From Thalassobaculum litoreum DSM 18839 (lineage in GTDB: Bacteria > Pseudomonadota > Alphaproteobacteria > Thalassobaculales > Thalassobaculaceae), in the NCBI RefSeq assembly GCF_900102465.1, contig NZ_FNBW01000016.1, forward strand, positions 1 to 64,000: a stretch of DNA of 64,000 nucleotides, given 5' to 3'. Of this stretch, positions 17,404 through 27,351 are shown piece after piece. Each line of letters starts with the position of its first letter. Position 1 is the stretch's first letter. The notes beneath the pieces were generated by a model, which was given only the letters and a program-made list of their open reading frames with translations, searched no databases and had not been told where the DNA came from. Made by a program: the position numbers and the translations under genes.

Positions 17404-18651
17404 CTAATCCGCGACCAGCGCGTCGGCCTCTTCGCGGGTCACCTTCAGCACCGCCTTCGCCGCGCGGACGGAGGGGTCCTCGCCGTCGACGGTGAGCATC
17501 CTGCGGATCGCCTCGCTGGCCGCGCCCTGCTCGGCCCGGGCGCGGGGATCGTCGAACAGGCGCTCGATCGCCACGGTCAGCCGGTCGGCGGTGCAGTCCT
17601 CCTGCAGGAACTGCGGGATCACCCGCTTGCCCATCAACTTGTTGGTCAAGACCACCGCCTCCGGATCCACGAGGCGCCGCGCGATCGCGGCCGACAGGGC
17701 GTTCACCCGGTAGGCGACCACCGTCGGCACACCGGCGAGGCTGAGCTCCAGGGTCACCGTGCCCGAGGCCGCCAGCGCCACGGTGCAGGCGGCGAAGGCA
17801 TCCGCCTTGTGCCGATGCTCGGTGACGATGCTGACCGGCGCGCGCCAGTTGGCCGTCCCCTCGCGCACCGCCTCGGCCACCCCGGAGACCGTCGGGAGTA
17901 CCACCCGCAGCCCCTGGTACCGCGCGGCCAGGCGGTCGACCACGTCACCGAAGATCGGCAGCAGGCGTTTCACCTCGCCCGGCCGGCTGCCGGGGAACAG
18001 CCCCAGCACCGGCGCGCCGGCGGGCAGGCCGTAGCGGCCCTTGAACCGCTTGCCGTTGCCGTCCGGCGCCACGGCGGCCGGATGACCGACGAAGGTGGTG
18101 GGAAGGCCGTGCGCCTCGAAATACGGCGGCTCGAAGGGATAGAGTGTCAGGAGATGGTCGAGATACCTGGCGATGACCTCGGCCCGGCCCGGCCGCCAGG
18201 CCCAGACCGTCGGCGGTACCCAATGGATCAGCTTCGGCCCCTCGCCCGTCTTGGTGCGCAGGGCGTGCAGGCGCTTGTTCACCCGCATGGTGAAGGCCTT
18301 GCTGTCGATGGTGACCACGACGGCCGGCCTGCGGGCTTGGATATCGGCCACGGTCTGGCCGATCCGGCGCAGCAGCTTCGGCGCCTTGGGCAGGATCTCG
18401 ACGATCCCCATGACCGCCATCTCGCTGATCGGGAACAGGGTCTGCAGCCCCTCGGCCGCCATGCGGTCGCCGCCGATCCCGGCCACCTCGATCCGTCCCC
18501 CGGTCTCGGCCCGCAGGGCGCGGATCAGCCCGGCCCCGAGCGCATCGCCGGAGGCTTCCCCGGCGATGATGTAGATCAGAGGCACACCGGATTCAGCCTC
18601 CGACACAGCACCGGACTCAGGCCCAGACTCAGCACCAGACTCAGCGGTCAC
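17404..18651 (-). CDS. lpxB: Lipid-A-disaccharide synthase
   Basis: LpxB (GT19 family) joins UDP-2,3-diacylglucosamine and lipid X to form the lipid A disaccharide at the inner membrane. The fold begins at IYIIAGEASGDALGAGLIRAL and includes VVTIDSKAFTMRVNK, LIHWVPPTVWAWRPGRAE, LGLFPGSRPGEVKRLLP and a C-terminal GVPTVVAYRVNALS. The ATG at 18651 overlaps the lpxI stop (ATGA) and gives a 22-residue N-terminal extension made of ESG/ESGA/ESGP repeats not found in typical LpxB; a GTG at 18585 would give the ordinary start but has no Shine-Dalgarno. The protein is 415 residues with the extension, against roughly 380-390 usual. Confidence 0.94.
   Translation of the reverse strand: MTAESGAESGPESGAVSEAESGVPLIYIIAGEASGDALGAGLIRALRAETGGRIEVAGIGGDRMAAEGLQTLFPISEMAVMGIVEILPKAPKLLRRIGQTVADIQARRPAVVVTIDSKAFTMRVNKRLHALRTKTGEGPKLIHWVPPTVWAWRPGRAEVIARYLDHLLTLYPFEPPYFEAHGLPTTFVGHPAAVAPDGNGKRFKGRYGLPAGAPVLGLFPGSRPGEVKRLLPIFGDVVDRLAARYQGLRVVLPTVSGVAEAVREGTANWRAPVSIVTEHRHKADAFAACTVALAASGTVTLELSLAGVPTVVAYRVNALSAAIARRLVDPEAVVLTNKLMGKRVIPQFLQEDCTADRLTVAIERLFDDPRARAEQGAASEAIRRMLTVDGEDPSVRAAKAVLKVTREEADALVAD
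18586..18642 (-). repeat. Tandem coding repeat at the 5' end of lpxB
   Basis: Degenerate repeats based on GAGTCTGG/GAGTCCGG units encode ESG-A-ESG-P-ESG-AVSEA-ESG at residues 4-22 of the long LpxB form. Such short repeats are prone to length change by slippage, and sit between the coupled lpxI stop and the conserved LpxB fold. Confidence 0.6.
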
Positions 18652-19493
18652 GTCTGCGCTCCATCAAAGGTCATGGCGTGAAGGAAAAGACCCGCGGCAT
18701 CGGCGGCGGTGACCGTTGCGTCGCGATCGACGATCAGGGTCTCCAGCGCCTCCACCACGATGCCGGCGAACCCGGCGGCGGCGGCGGCGGCGACAGTGGC
18801 GGGGCCGATGGTGGGCCGGTCGACCCGGTCGTTCTGGCCCGGCTTGCGGCCCTTGACCAGAACCGGGGCCGCGCCCTCGCGGCGCAGGCCGCCGGCGCGC
18901 GCGATCATGGCGTCGGTACCCTCCACCGCCTCGACCGCGAGCACGATACCCTCCTGCACGGCGACGGCCTGGCCGATATCGGCCCGCGCCAGTGTCTTCA
19001 GCACGGCGATCCCGCGTACGGCGTCGCTCAGGGCCCGCGCGTCCGGCTCGGCCCGCGTGCGGGTGCCGGCGGGCACCAGATAGCCGCCCAGCAGATCCTC
19101 GATGCCGACCACGCGCAGCCCCTCGCGCTCCATCTCCTCCACGATCAGGGACAGCAGCCCGTCATCGCCGAACACCCGCGCGCCGGCCCGGGCGATGGCG
19201 GCGGTGGACCGCAGGTCCAGGCGCAGGGAGGACAGGGTCGGCCGCTTCATCGGCCCGGCCATCACCACCTCGCCGCAGCCGGCGGCATGCAGGGCCTCCA
19301 GGGTCTTGGAGGTGGCGCCGAGGCGCATCCAGGCATGGGGCAGACCGTCAACGGTCGCCGGGTCCGTCTGGCCCTCGAAGGCCACGACAAAGACCTGCCG
19401 TCCCTCGCCCAGCACCGTGTCGGCGATCCGGCGCGGCAGCGGTCCGCCGCCGGCCAGGATCCCGAGCCCCCCGTTTGGATGACCAGCCATCAC
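18648..19493 (-). CDS. lpxI: UDP-2,3-diacylglucosamine pyrophosphatase LpxI
   Basis: LpxI hydrolyses UDP-2,3-diacylglucosamine to lipid X, replacing LpxH in Alphaproteobacteria. The 281-residue protein begins GGLGILAGGGPLPRRIADTVL, has EVVMAGPMKRPTLSSLRLDL, GDDGLLSLIVEEMEREG and a C-terminal VLVKGRKPGQNDRVDRPTIG with the family's conserved aspartate. It is coupled to lpxB by a 4-base overlap and lies 4 bases from lpxA, giving a contiguous lipid A cassette. Confidence 0.93.
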   Translation of the reverse strand: MMAGHPNGGLGILAGGGPLPRRIADTVLGEGRQVFVVAFEGQTDPATVDGLPHAWMRLGATSKTLEALHAAGCGEVVMAGPMKRPTLSSLRLDLRSTAAIARAGARVFGDDGLLSLIVEEMEREGLRVVGIEDLLGGYLVPAGTRTRAEPDARALSDAVRGIAVLKTLARADIGQAVAVQEGIVLAVEAVEGTDAMIARAGGLRREGAAPVLVKGRKPGQNDRVDRPTIGPATVAAAAAAGFAGIVVEALETLIVDRDATVTAADAAGLFLHAMTFDGAQT

Positions 19494-19497
19494 GCTC

Positions 19498-20307
19498 TCA
19501 GAGATCGTTGGCGTCTTCCGGTTGACAGATCTTGCGCGAGGAATCGGCCCGGATGAAGTCGACGATCTCCATCACCGGGGCGGAGGACGTGAATTCCACC
19601 GCCACCTCCTCCAGACGCTCCTGGAACGTGCCCTCGCTGGCGAACAGCAGGCGGTAGGCCTTGCGCACGTCGTGGATCTCGTCGCGCGACAGACCCCGGC
19701 GCTTCATGCCGACGATGTTGATGCCGGACAGCCGGGCGCGGTCGCCCATGACCGAGCCGAAGGGGATGACGTCGCGCTCCACACCGGTGACGCCGCCGAC
19801 CATGGCGTAGCGGCCGATGCGGGCGAACTGGTGCACCGCCGACAGGCCGCCGAGCACGGCAAAGTCCTGAACGGTCACATGGCCGGCCAGCGTGGCGTTG
19901 TTGGCCATGATCACCTGGTTGCCGACCTGGCAGTCATGGCCGACATGCACGCCGACCATGAACAGGCAGCCGTTGCCGATGCGGGTGACCATACCCCCGC
20001 CCTCGGTGCCGGGGTTCATGGTCACGTGCTCGCGGATGACGTTGTCGGCGCCGATCTCCAGCGTCGACGGCTCGCCCTTGTATTTCAGGTCCTGCGGCTG
20101 CAGGCCGATGCTGGCGAAGGGAAAGATCTGGGTGCGCGGGCCGATGGTCGTGCGGCCGCCGACCACGACATGGCCGTGCAGGACGCAGCCGTCGCCCAGC
20201 GAAACCTCCGGACCGACGATCGAAAAGGCACCGATCCGGACACCTTCACCCAGGCGGGCGCCCGGCTCGACCACCGCTGTCGGATGGATCTGCGTGGCCA
20301 CGGCCAC
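19498..20307 (-). CDS. lpxA: UDP-N-acetylglucosamine acyltransferase
   Basis: LpxA transfers the 3-hydroxyacyl chain to UDP-GlcNAc, the first step of lipid A synthesis, as a left-handed beta-helix trimer. Hexapeptide repeats run through residues 1-190 (IHPTAVVEPGARLGEGVRIG onward) and the catalytic histidine lies in the MVGVHVGHDCQVGNQV region. The C-terminal helical domain (SRDEIHDVRKAYRLLFASEG) is present. At 269 residues it is normal length. It is 4 bases from fabZ. Confidence 0.95.
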   Translation of the reverse strand: MAVATQIHPTAVVEPGARLGEGVRIGAFSIVGPEVSLGDGCVLHGHVVVGGRTTIGPRTQIFPFASIGLQPQDLKYKGEPSTLEIGADNVIREHVTMNPGTEGGGMVTRIGNGCLFMVGVHVGHDCQVGNQVIMANNATLAGHVTVQDFAVLGGLSAVHQFARIGRYAMVGGVTGVERDVIPFGSVMGDRARLSGINIVGMKRRGLSRDEIHDVRKAYRLLFASEGTFQERLEEVAVEFTSSAPVMEIVDFIRADSSRKICQPEDANDL

Positions 20308-20311
20308 CTCC

Positions 20312-20785
20312 TCAATTGTCCAGAATCATCGCCGAATAGGTCGCCTCGGCCACCAGGACACCGTCCACCTTGGCCTGACCCTCGAACTTCCAGACATTCC
20401 CACGATTGCGCAACTTCTTCACGTGTACCTCCAGGCGGTCGCCGGGCACCACCGGGCGGCGGAACCGGGCGTTGTCGACCGTCATGAAGTAAACGAGCTT
20501 GCCCTCGGATTCCGGCCCCAGGGTCGCCACCACCAGGCAGCCGGCGGTCTGGGCCATGGACTCTATGATCAGCACGCCGGGCATGACCGGGCGCTGCGGG
20601 AAGTGGCCGGCGAAGAACGGCTCGTTGATGGTCACGTTCTTGATGCCGATGCAGCCGACATTCGGCTCGATCTGGACCACCTTGTCGACCAGAAGGAACG
20701 GATAGCGGTGCGGGATCAGGTCCATGACCCGCATCACGTCGATATCCGGATACCCGCCAACCGGCTCGTTCACCGCATCATTCAT
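20312..20785 (-). CDS. fabZ: 3-hydroxyacyl-ACP dehydratase FabZ
   Basis: FabZ dehydrates 3-hydroxyacyl-ACP in fatty acid elongation and competes with LpxA/LpxD for this substrate, which explains its place in the cluster. The 157-residue hot-dog protein has [15 protein letters not shown], the catalytic histidine in [13 protein letters not shown] and the catalytic glutamate in [14 protein letters not shown]. Its start in the family sense is near residue 17; the N-terminal [20 protein letters not shown] is slightly longer than usual. It is followed after 4 bases by lpxA. Confidence 0.95.
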   Translation of the reverse strand: MNDAVNEPVGGYPDIDVMRVMDLIPHRYPFLLVDKVVQIEPNVGCIGIKNVTINEPFFAGHFPQRPVMPGVLIIESMAQTAGCLVVATLGPESEGKLVYFMTVDNARFRRPVVPGDRLEVHVKKLRNRGNVWKFEGQAKVDGVLVAEATYSAMILDN

Positions 20786-20797
20786 GACTTTTCCGCC

Positions 20798-21841
20798 TCA
20801 CCCCTCGTTCTTCGAGCCGGGAGCGGACTTGCCCTGGCCCAGCCTTTTCAATGCCGCGATCTGGCGCCGCCATTCGCGCACCGGGATCGCCGGCGCGCCG
20901 CCATAGACGGCTCCTCCTGGCAGGCTGCGGTTGACGCCGGACATGGCCGCGATCTGCACATCGCCTCCGATCTCCAGATGGCCGGCGATGCCGACCTGTC
21001 CCCCGACGACCACCCGGTCGCCCAACCGGGTACTCCCCGAGATGCCGACCTGGGCGACGACGATGCAGCCGCGTCCGAGGACGACGTTGTGACCGATTTG
21101 TACAAGATTATCAATCATCGAGCCCCGGCCGATGACCGTGTCGGCATTGCTGCCCCGGTCGATCGTCGTGTTGGCGCCGACCTCCACATCGTCCTCGATG
21201 ATCACCCGACCCAGCTGCGGGACCAGGAACGGTCCGCTGGCGTCCATCTCGAAGCCGAATCCCGGCTGGCCGATCCGCGCGCCGGGATAGATGAAGCAGC
21301 GCGCGCCGATCACCGCATGAGACACCGACACGCCGGTACCGATGCGCGTGCCGCCGCCGATGTCGACCGCGTCGCCGATCACGGCATTGGCCTCGATCCA
21401 CGCGCCGTCCCCGAGAACCACCGCGGCGCCGATCACGGCCCCCGGACCCACGGCGACGCCCTGACCCAACGTCGCGGACGGATGGACCACCGCCGACGGA
21501 TGAACGCCGGCCGGTGCGGTCTCCTGCGGATGGAACAGCCGGGCGAGCCGGGCGTAGTTGCGGCGCGGCAGGGCGGTGACCAGCACCGCCATGCCCTCGG
21601 GCGCCTGATCGGCGAATTCCGGCGTGACCAGACAGGCCCCGGCCGTCGACGTGCGGAAGCTGGCGGCGTAGCGACGGTTCTCCAGGAACGCCACATCCTC
21701 CGGTCCACCGCCCTCCAGAGTGCCGACATCCCGGAACGGCCGCGCGAGGTCGCCGCCATGGCGCAGCTCGGCACCGGTCATCTCGACGACCTGCCCCAGG
21801 GTGAAGGGGCCCGCTACGTTGTGGAACCGGCTGTCGACCAT
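20798..21841 (-). CDS. lpxD: UDP-3-O-(3-hydroxyacyl)glucosamine N-acyltransferase
   Basis: LpxD adds the N-linked acyl chain in the third step of lipid A synthesis. The 347-residue protein has an N-terminal uridine-binding domain (to about residue 100, with [15 protein letters not shown]), then beta-helix hexapeptide repeats starting at [19 protein letters not shown], with [17 protein letters not shown] carrying the active-site histidine. The C-terminal helix [12 protein letters not shown] completes the fold. It sits between skp and fabZ with gaps of 28 and 12 bases. Confidence 0.95.
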   Translation of the reverse strand: MVDSRFHNVAGPFTLGQVVEMTGAELRHGGDLARPFRDVGTLEGGGPEDVAFLENRRYAASFRTSTAGACLVTPEFADQAPEGMAVLVTALPRRNYARLARLFHPQETAPAGVHPSAVVHPSATLGQGVAVGPGAVIGAAVVLGDGAWIEANAVIGDAVDIGGGTRIGTGVSVSHAVIGARCFIYPGARIGQPGFGFEMDASGPFLVPQLGRVIIEDDVEVGANTTIDRGSNADTVIGRGSMIDNLVQIGHNVVLGRGCIVVAQVGISGSTRLGDRVVVGGQVGIAGHLEIGGDVQIAAMSGVNRSLPGGAVYGGAPAIPVREWRRQIAALKRLGQGKSAPGSKNEG

Positions 21842-21869
21842 GTCCTGTCGTCCTCCCTCCTGCCGTGCG

Positions 21870-22436
21870 TCAGTCCAGCGGCGGCAAATCGACCGGGACG
21901 GACGGCAGCCGCTCGTTCAGCCGGCGCAGGGCCTCGTCGCTGAAATCCAGAGACTTCTCCGCTATTACGATGTGATCCTTGAAAAGGACCACCTTGGCGC
22001 CGCGCTCGTCGGCGATCTCGGCGATGACCGAGACCAGGACGTCGCGCACCTTGTTCATGGCGTTGGTGAAGGACTGGTCCAGGGCGCGCCGGCGCTCCTG
22101 CACGGACTTCTGGACACCCGTCACACGATCGCGAAAGGCCCGCAGCCGCTGCTGGTAGGCCTCCGGCGCCAGGGTCGAGCGCAGCTGCTGAAGCTCCTGC
22201 TCGCTGGCGCGCAGCGCCTTCTCCTCCTCGGTGACCTGGCGTTGATACGCCTGGCGCCGCTCGTTGATCTTCGCCTGGATTTCCTTCGCGGCGTCGGAGT
22301 TGCGCAACGCGCCCTGCACATCGACGACGGCGAACGGACTGGAGCTGTCCTGGGCGAGCGCCGTTCCGGCGATGCACCAGCACATCATGGCCGCGGTGAA
22401 AACGGTCACCGCGGCATGCCTGAGCGACCGGACCAT
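21870..22436 (-). CDS. skp: Periplasmic chaperone Skp/OmpH family
   Basis: Skp escorts unfolded outer-membrane proteins across the periplasm to the Bam machine. The 188-residue protein has a signal peptide with a cleavage site near AGTALAQ|D, then [20 protein letters not shown] and a long charged coiled-coil region ([20 protein letters not shown] onward). Two tandem ATGs at 22439 and 22436 follow AAGGAG; the second has the better 6-base spacing and is used here. It lies directly downstream of bamA, its functional partner. Confidence 0.9.
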   Translation of the reverse strand: MVRSLRHAAVTVFTAAMMCWCIAGTALAQDSSSPFAVVDVQGALRNSDAAKEIQAKINERRQAYQRQVTEEEKALRASEQELQQLRSTLAPEAYQQRLRAFRDRVTGVQKSVQERRRALDQSFTNAMNKVRDVLVSVIAEIADERGAKVVLFKDHIVIAEKSLDFSDEALRRLNERLPSVPVDLPPLD

Positions 22437-22512
22437 CATGCTCTCCTTCCCGGGCGGGCCGTCCCCTGGAGGACGAACCGGCCCTGCCTTCCCTGACACG
22501 GGCCCGGCACGA

Positions 22513-24804
22513 TCAGAACCGCGTGCCGAAGCTCAGGCGGAAAATCTCGGGAACGTCGAAATCCTCTTTCGCCACGGCTTCGGCCGCGTCGATACGAATG
22601 GTGCCGAATGCCGTGGTGAACGACATCCCAAGACCGAGCGAGGCGCGGATCGAGGTGGCATCCGCGACGTCGCTGCCGCTCTCGTCGACGCCCCACACGC
22701 TGCCGACATCGGTAAACAGGAACGTCCGCACGCCGAGATCCTTCGGCAGGCCCGACGGGAAGGCGAGCTCGATGGAGCCGACGTAGTAGTTGTTGGCGCC
22801 CAGCGCGTCATCGGTCGCCGTATCGCGGGGACCGACGCCGCCGCGCTCGAACCCGCGGAACGAGCTGGCGCCGATGAAGAAGCGCTCGGCAATGGACACG
22901 TCCTGGCCGAGACCGACGATGAACCCGCCCTGGGCCAGGAACGACAGCCCCCAGACATCGTCCAGCGGATAATAGTAACCGCCCTTGACCCGGGTGCGGA
23001 AGAAACGCTCGTCGCCGCCGGCGCCGGCCACCTCGGTGGTGAGCTGTGCGATATAGCCCTCGCGCGGATCGAGGCGGTTGTCGCGCTTGTCGTAGGTCAG
23101 GGTCTGGCCGACCTGGGAGATAACGCGGGTGCCTTCCTGATCCTTGATGAAGCGCGACGCGTCGTCGTCGACGTCCTTAATCTCGGTCTGCTCGATCCGG
23201 TAGTTGATCTGCTGCGTGAGGTCCGGCTGCAGGGTGTAGGAGGCGCGCAGGACGCCGCCGAACCGCAGCTCGTCATAGGAGCTTTCGTTCAGCTCGCGCT
23301 CGATGCGGAACAGGTCGAAGCCGGCCGCCACGTCGCGGTCGAGGAAGTACGGCTCGGTGAAGGCCACGTCGAATTCGGTCGAGCGGCCGGAGGCGGTTAT
23401 GCCGAAGCGCAGATCCTGACCGCGACCGAGCAGATTGCGCTCGCGGATGCCGATATCGCCGATGATCGATTCCGCCGTGGAGAAGCCGATGCCGAAGGAA
23501 ATCTCGCCGGTCGACTGCTCCTCGACCTCGACATCCACCACCGTGCGATCCGGGGCGCTGCCCTCGGAATTCCGCACGTCCACGCTCTTGAAGAAGCCCA
23601 GGTTGCGGACGCGTCGTTCCGAGCGCCGCAGCTTGGCGGTGTTGAAGGCGTCGCCCTCCACCAGGCTCATTTCGCGCCGGATCACCCGATCCAGGGTTCG
23701 CACGTTGCCGTTGATGTTGATACGCTCGACGAAGACCTTGCTGGCCTCGCCCACCTGATAGGTGATCGAGACGGTGCGGTTCTCCGGATCTCGGTTCACC
23801 CGCGGGCGTACGTCCACGAAGGCGTAGCCGAGCGTACCCAGATAGTCGGTGATGGCGTCGATCGTATCGTCCACCAAGGTGGAATCGTAGGTTTCGCCCT
23901 CTTCCGTCGCCACGAACTCGCGCAGCGCCTCGGGCTCCAGGCGCGGCAGCGACACCTCGAAATCGGTCGGACCGAAGGTGTAAAGATCGCCCTCCTCCAC
24001 CGTGAAGGTCACGACGAAGGACTCGCGGTCCGGCGCCAGCTCGGCGACCGCCGACAGCACCCGGAAATCGGCATAGCCGTTCTCCAGGTAGTAGCGGCGC
24101 AGCAGTTCGCGATCGAAGCTCAGCCGGTCCGGATCGTAGGTGTCGTCGGAGCTGAGGAATCGGTAGAAGGCGTACTCCTTGGTCTGGATCACCCCGCGCA
24201 GGGTGGAATCGCTGAATTCGCGGTTGCCCAGGAAGGTGATGGTCCGCACCGGGGTCAACTCGCCCTCGTCGATCTCGAAGACGAGGTCGACGCGGTTCTG
24301 ATCCTGCCGGATCACCTTCGGCTCGACGGTCACCGCATAGCGGCCGGAGCGCTGATAGATCTCGATGATGCGCTGGACGTCCTGCTGCACCCGGGTGCGC
24401 GAATAGACCAGGCGGGGGCGGAGCTGGACTTCCCGGTCGAGCTCCTCGTCGTCGACCCGCTTGTTCCCCTCGAAGGCGATGCGGTTGATGATCGGGTTCT
24501 CGACGACGTTGATCACCAGGGTGCCGCCGTCGCGGCGCATGTTGACGTCGGCAAACAGGCCGGTTGCGTACAGCGCCTTGAGCGACCGGTCGAGCCGATC
24601 CGATTCGAAGCTGTCGCCCGGCTGGACCAGCATGTAGGAGCGGACCGTGGCCGGATCGATGCGCTGGGTGCCCTCGACCACGACGTCGGTGACCGTGCTC
24701 GAGCTCGGACTCAGGAACTGCGCCTTCACCGCCGGGGCCGCTCCGAGGGCCAAGGTGAGCGCAAGCGTCGCCACCTGGCTAAACCGGATCAATCGTGTGG
24801 GCAA
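22513..24804 (-). CDS. bamA: Outer-membrane protein assembly factor BamA
   Basis: BamA is the barrel core of the outer-membrane insertion complex. The 763-residue protein has a signal peptide (cleavage near APAVKAQ|F), POTRA domains across about residues 34-430 (for example VVEGTQRIDPATVRSYMLVQ and NINGNVRTLDRVIRRE), and a C-terminal barrel. The conserved loop-6 motif appears as FRGFERGGVGPRD and the last strand ends LSFGTRF, with the terminal phenylalanine expected of barrel proteins. It follows rseP after 131 bases, a larger gap than others in this operon, so an internal promoter is possible. Confidence 0.96.
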   Translation of the reverse strand: MPTRLIRFSQVATLALTLALGAAPAVKAQFLSPSSSTVTDVVVEGTQRIDPATVRSYMLVQPGDSFESDRLDRSLKALYATGLFADVNMRRDGGTLVINVVENPIINRIAFEGNKRVDDEELDREVQLRPRLVYSRTRVQQDVQRIIEIYQRSGRYAVTVEPKVIRQDQNRVDLVFEIDEGELTPVRTITFLGNREFSDSTLRGVIQTKEYAFYRFLSSDDTYDPDRLSFDRELLRRYYLENGYADFRVLSAVAELAPDRESFVVTFTVEEGDLYTFGPTDFEVSLPRLEPEALREFVATEEGETYDSTLVDDTIDAITDYLGTLGYAFVDVRPRVNRDPENRTVSITYQVGEASKVFVERININGNVRTLDRVIRREMSLVEGDAFNTAKLRRSERRVRNLGFFKSVDVRNSEGSAPDRTVVDVEVEEQSTGEISFGIGFSTAESIIGDIGIRERNLLGRGQDLRFGITASGRSTEFDVAFTEPYFLDRDVAAGFDLFRIERELNESSYDELRFGGVLRASYTLQPDLTQQINYRIEQTEIKDVDDDASRFIKDQEGTRVISQVGQTLTYDKRDNRLDPREGYIAQLTTEVAGAGGDERFFRTRVKGGYYYPLDDVWGLSFLAQGGFIVGLGQDVSIAERFFIGASSFRGFERGGVGPRDTATDDALGANNYYVGSIELAFPSGLPKDLGVRTFLFTDVGSVWGVDESGSDVADATSIRASLGLGMSFTTAFGTIRIDAAEAVAKEDFDVPEIFRLSFGTRF

Positions 24805-24935
24805 GGTCGGTCCCCAGTGGTCAAGTCAGCACCCCGCCGGCAGGAACCGGCACTCATGTCATTCCGCGGCAGCGCCCCGGGAGCGCGACTATAGCCCCGC
24901 CCACCGGCCCCGCAAACCGTAGATACTCGAAGCGG

Positions 24936-26063
24936 TTACCCGACCAGCGAGCCCAGATAGCCGACGATGTCGAACCGCATCAGGTCGTTCCATGTCACGA
25001 ACAGCATCAGCATGACAACCAGGCTCAGCCCGGCGATCGACGCCCATTCCTGCGCCCGCTCACCCAGCGGTCGGCCGCGGACCGCCTCGAGCGCATAGAA
25101 CATCAGGTGGCCGCCATCGAGGATCGGCACCGGGAACAGGTTGATCAGCCCGAGATTGATCGACAGCACGGCGGTGAACCAGAGCGTCATGACCAGCCCG
25201 CTCTGGGCGACGGTGCCGGACATCTCGGCGATCCGCAGCGGGCCGCCCAGCTCCTCTGTGCCGCGCACGCCGATGATCATCTCGCCGACCGCGTCCAGGG
25301 TCTGTTCGATGATCGAGAAGGTCTCTGTGGTCGCCACCATCACGGCGTTGAGCGGATCGAGCTTCTCCACGGTCGTCTGGTTAGACTGGATACCCAGGCG
25401 GCCGAAGGAGATCTCGTTGCCGAACCGGTCGGTTTCGGTGATCGGGTCCGGGGTGACAGTGATCTCGCGGGTGGCGCCGTCGCGCTCGATCACCAGCAGG
25501 ATCGGCTCGCCCGGCCGCTCGAACACGATGCGGCTGAGGTCGGAGAACTGGCTGACCTCCGTGCCGTCGGCGCTGACGACCCGGTCCTCGACCATGAGAC
25601 CGGCACGCTCGGCGGCGGAATTCTCGATGACCTTGTCGACCACCGCGGGCGCGTAGGGGCGCCCCTCGAACATGTACAGGCCGGCCAGGACCAGGATCGC
25701 GAAGATGAAATTGGCCGCGGGCCCGGCGGCGACGACCGCCGCGCGCGCGCCCAGACTCTTGTGATGAAAGGACTCGCTCCGGTCCTCCTCGGTGAAGCCG
25801 CTGTCGTCGGCGGCGCCGGCGCTGGCCGGATCGGCATCGCCGAACATCTTCACATACCCGCCCAACGGGATCGCGCAGACCTTCCACCGGGTGCCGCTCT
25901 TCGCGTTCCAGCCGAACAGCTCCGGTCCGAAGCCGATGGCGAAGGCCTCGACCCGCACACCGTTGCGCCGGGCCACGAAGTAGTGCCCCCACTCGTGAAC
26001 GAAGACCAGAACGGTCAGGATCACGAGAAACGGCAGCGCGTAATCGGCAATGATATCGATCAT
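24936..26063 (-). CDS. rseP: Site-2 intramembrane metalloprotease RseP
   Basis: RseP cleaves anti-sigma factors and signal-peptide remnants within the inner membrane. The 375-residue protein has the zinc-binding HEWGH motif at residues 23-27, one PDZ domain around residues 120-200 (VIENSAAERAGLMVEDRVVS) and the second metal-site motif in NLFPVPILDGGHLMFY. One PDZ domain is common in Alphaproteobacteria, against two in E. coli. It lies between dxr and bamA. Confidence 0.95.
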   Translation of the reverse strand: MIDIIADYALPFLVILTVLVFVHEWGHYFVARRNGVRVEAFAIGFGPELFGWNAKSGTRWKVCAIPLGGYVKMFGDADPASAGAADDSGFTEEDRSESFHHKSLGARAAVVAAGPAANFIFAILVLAGLYMFEGRPYAPAVVDKVIENSAAERAGLMVEDRVVSADGTEVSQFSDLSRIVFERPGEPILLVIERDGATREITVTPDPITETDRFGNEISFGRLGIQSNQTTVEKLDPLNAVMVATTETFSIIEQTLDAVGEMIIGVRGTEELGGPLRIAEMSGTVAQSGLVMTLWFTAVLSINLGLINLFPVPILDGGHLMFYALEAVRGRPLGERAQEWASIAGLSLVVMLMLFVTWNDLMRFDIVGYLGSLVG

Positions 26064-26127
26064 TCGAACCCTGTATCCCTAAACCGTCTCGCCCCCGCAA
26101 TCCGGTCCTCTAACCTGAGCGAGGAAC

Positions 26128-27351
26128 TTAAATCGCCGCCCCGGCCTGCGCAATGGAGACGCCTGCGAATCCGGCAATCACCTCTCCGGCGATCCGCCGC
26201 CCCTTGCCGTCGGCGGCGAACACGGCCTCCAGGTCGCCGATCTCCTCGGTCGGGCAGCGCTGCAGCGTCTCCTCCACAACCGAGGCGATGTCGGTGAAAC
26301 CGATGCGCCCGTCCACGAAAGCCGCGACCGCCGCCTCGTTGGCCGCGTTCATGACACAGGCCGCGTCGCCTTCCGCGCGCAGCGCCTCGCGGGCCAGACG
26401 CAGGGCCGGGAACCGCTCGGTATCCGGGGCGAAGAAGCTGAGTTGGCCGATCGCCGCCAGGTCGAGACGCTCCACCGGTGTGTCCATCCGCCGCGGCCAG
26501 GCCAGGCAGTGGGCGATGGGCGTGCGCATGTCCGGCGCGCCGAGCTGCGCCAGGACCGAGCCGTCCACGTAGGAGACCATGGAGTGGATCACCGACTGCG
26601 GATGCACCAGCACGTCGATCCGCTCCTCCGGCAGGGCGAAGAGATGATGCGCCTCGATCAGCTCCAGGCCCTTGTTCATCATGGTGGCGCTGTCGATGGA
26701 GATCTTCACGCCCATGGACCAGTTCGGGTGGGCCACCGCCTGGGCCAGCGTCTTGCGGGCCATGTCGTCGCGAGAGAGGGTGCGGAACGGGCCGCCGGAC
26801 GCGGTCAGAATGATCTTCTCGATGCCCTCGCGCCGAGCGTCGTCGAAAACCTGGAAGATGGCGTTGTGCTCGCTGTCCACCGGCAGGATGCGGCAGTCCG
26901 CACGCACCGCCTCCTCGGTGAACAGCCGGCCGGCGCAGACCAGCGATTCCTTGTTCGCCAGGGCGACGATCCCGCCGCGCCTTACCGCCTCCAGGGTCGG
27001 GGCGAGGCCGGCGGCGCCGACGATCGAGCCCATGGTCCAGTCGGCCTCGCGCCGCCCGGCCTCCAGCACGGCGTCCTCGCCGGCCGCCGCCTCGATGCCG
27101 GTTCCCAACAGGGCGTCCCGCAAGACCGGCCAGGCGGACTCGTCGGCGATCGCCACGAACCGCGCGCCCACCGCCCTCGCCTGCCGCGCCAGCAGGTCGG
27201 CGTTGGCCCCGCCCGCCAGCGCGGTCACGGCGAACCGCTCCGGCGCGCGGCTGATCAGGTCGATCGTGCTGGTACCGACAGATCCGGTGGAGCCGAGGAT
27301 GCTGATCCGGCGCACGCCGTCCACCTTCGGGTCTGCTACGGGGTCTACCAC
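26128..27351 (-). CDS. dxr: 1-deoxy-D-xylulose-5-phosphate reductoisomerase
   Basis: Dxr makes 2-C-methyl-D-erythritol 4-phosphate, the committed step of the MEP isoprenoid pathway. The 407-residue protein has the NADPH-binding RRISILGSTGSVGTSTIDL, IVALANKESLVCAGRLF, ILPVDSEHNAIFQ and the substrate loop SATMMNKGLELIEAHHLF. Its start overlaps the end of cdsA by 7 bases. It supplies precursors used by uppS, four genes upstream in the same strand set. Confidence 0.96.
   Translation of the reverse strand: MVDPVADPKVDGVRRISILGSTGSVGTSTIDLISRAPERFAVTALAGGANADLLARQARAVGARFVAIADESAWPVLRDALLGTGIEAAAGEDAVLEAGRREADWTMGSIVGAAGLAPTLEAVRRGGIVALANKESLVCAGRLFTEEAVRADCRILPVDSEHNAIFQVFDDARREGIEKIILTASGGPFRTLSRDDMARKTLAQAVAHPNWSMGVKISIDSATMMNKGLELIEAHHLFALPEERIDVLVHPQSVIHSMVSYVDGSVLAQLGAPDMRTPIAHCLAWPRRMDTPVERLDLAAIGQLSFFAPDTERFPALRLAREALRAEGDAACVMNAANEAAVAAFVDGRIGFTDIASVVEETLQRCPTEEIGDLEAVFAADGKGRRIAGEVIAGFAGVSIAQAGAAI

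Noticed and set aside
22264-24894. 876-codon open frame opposite bamA
   Set aside because: Antisense shadow. The minus-strand frame has signal peptide, POTRA domains and barrel end.
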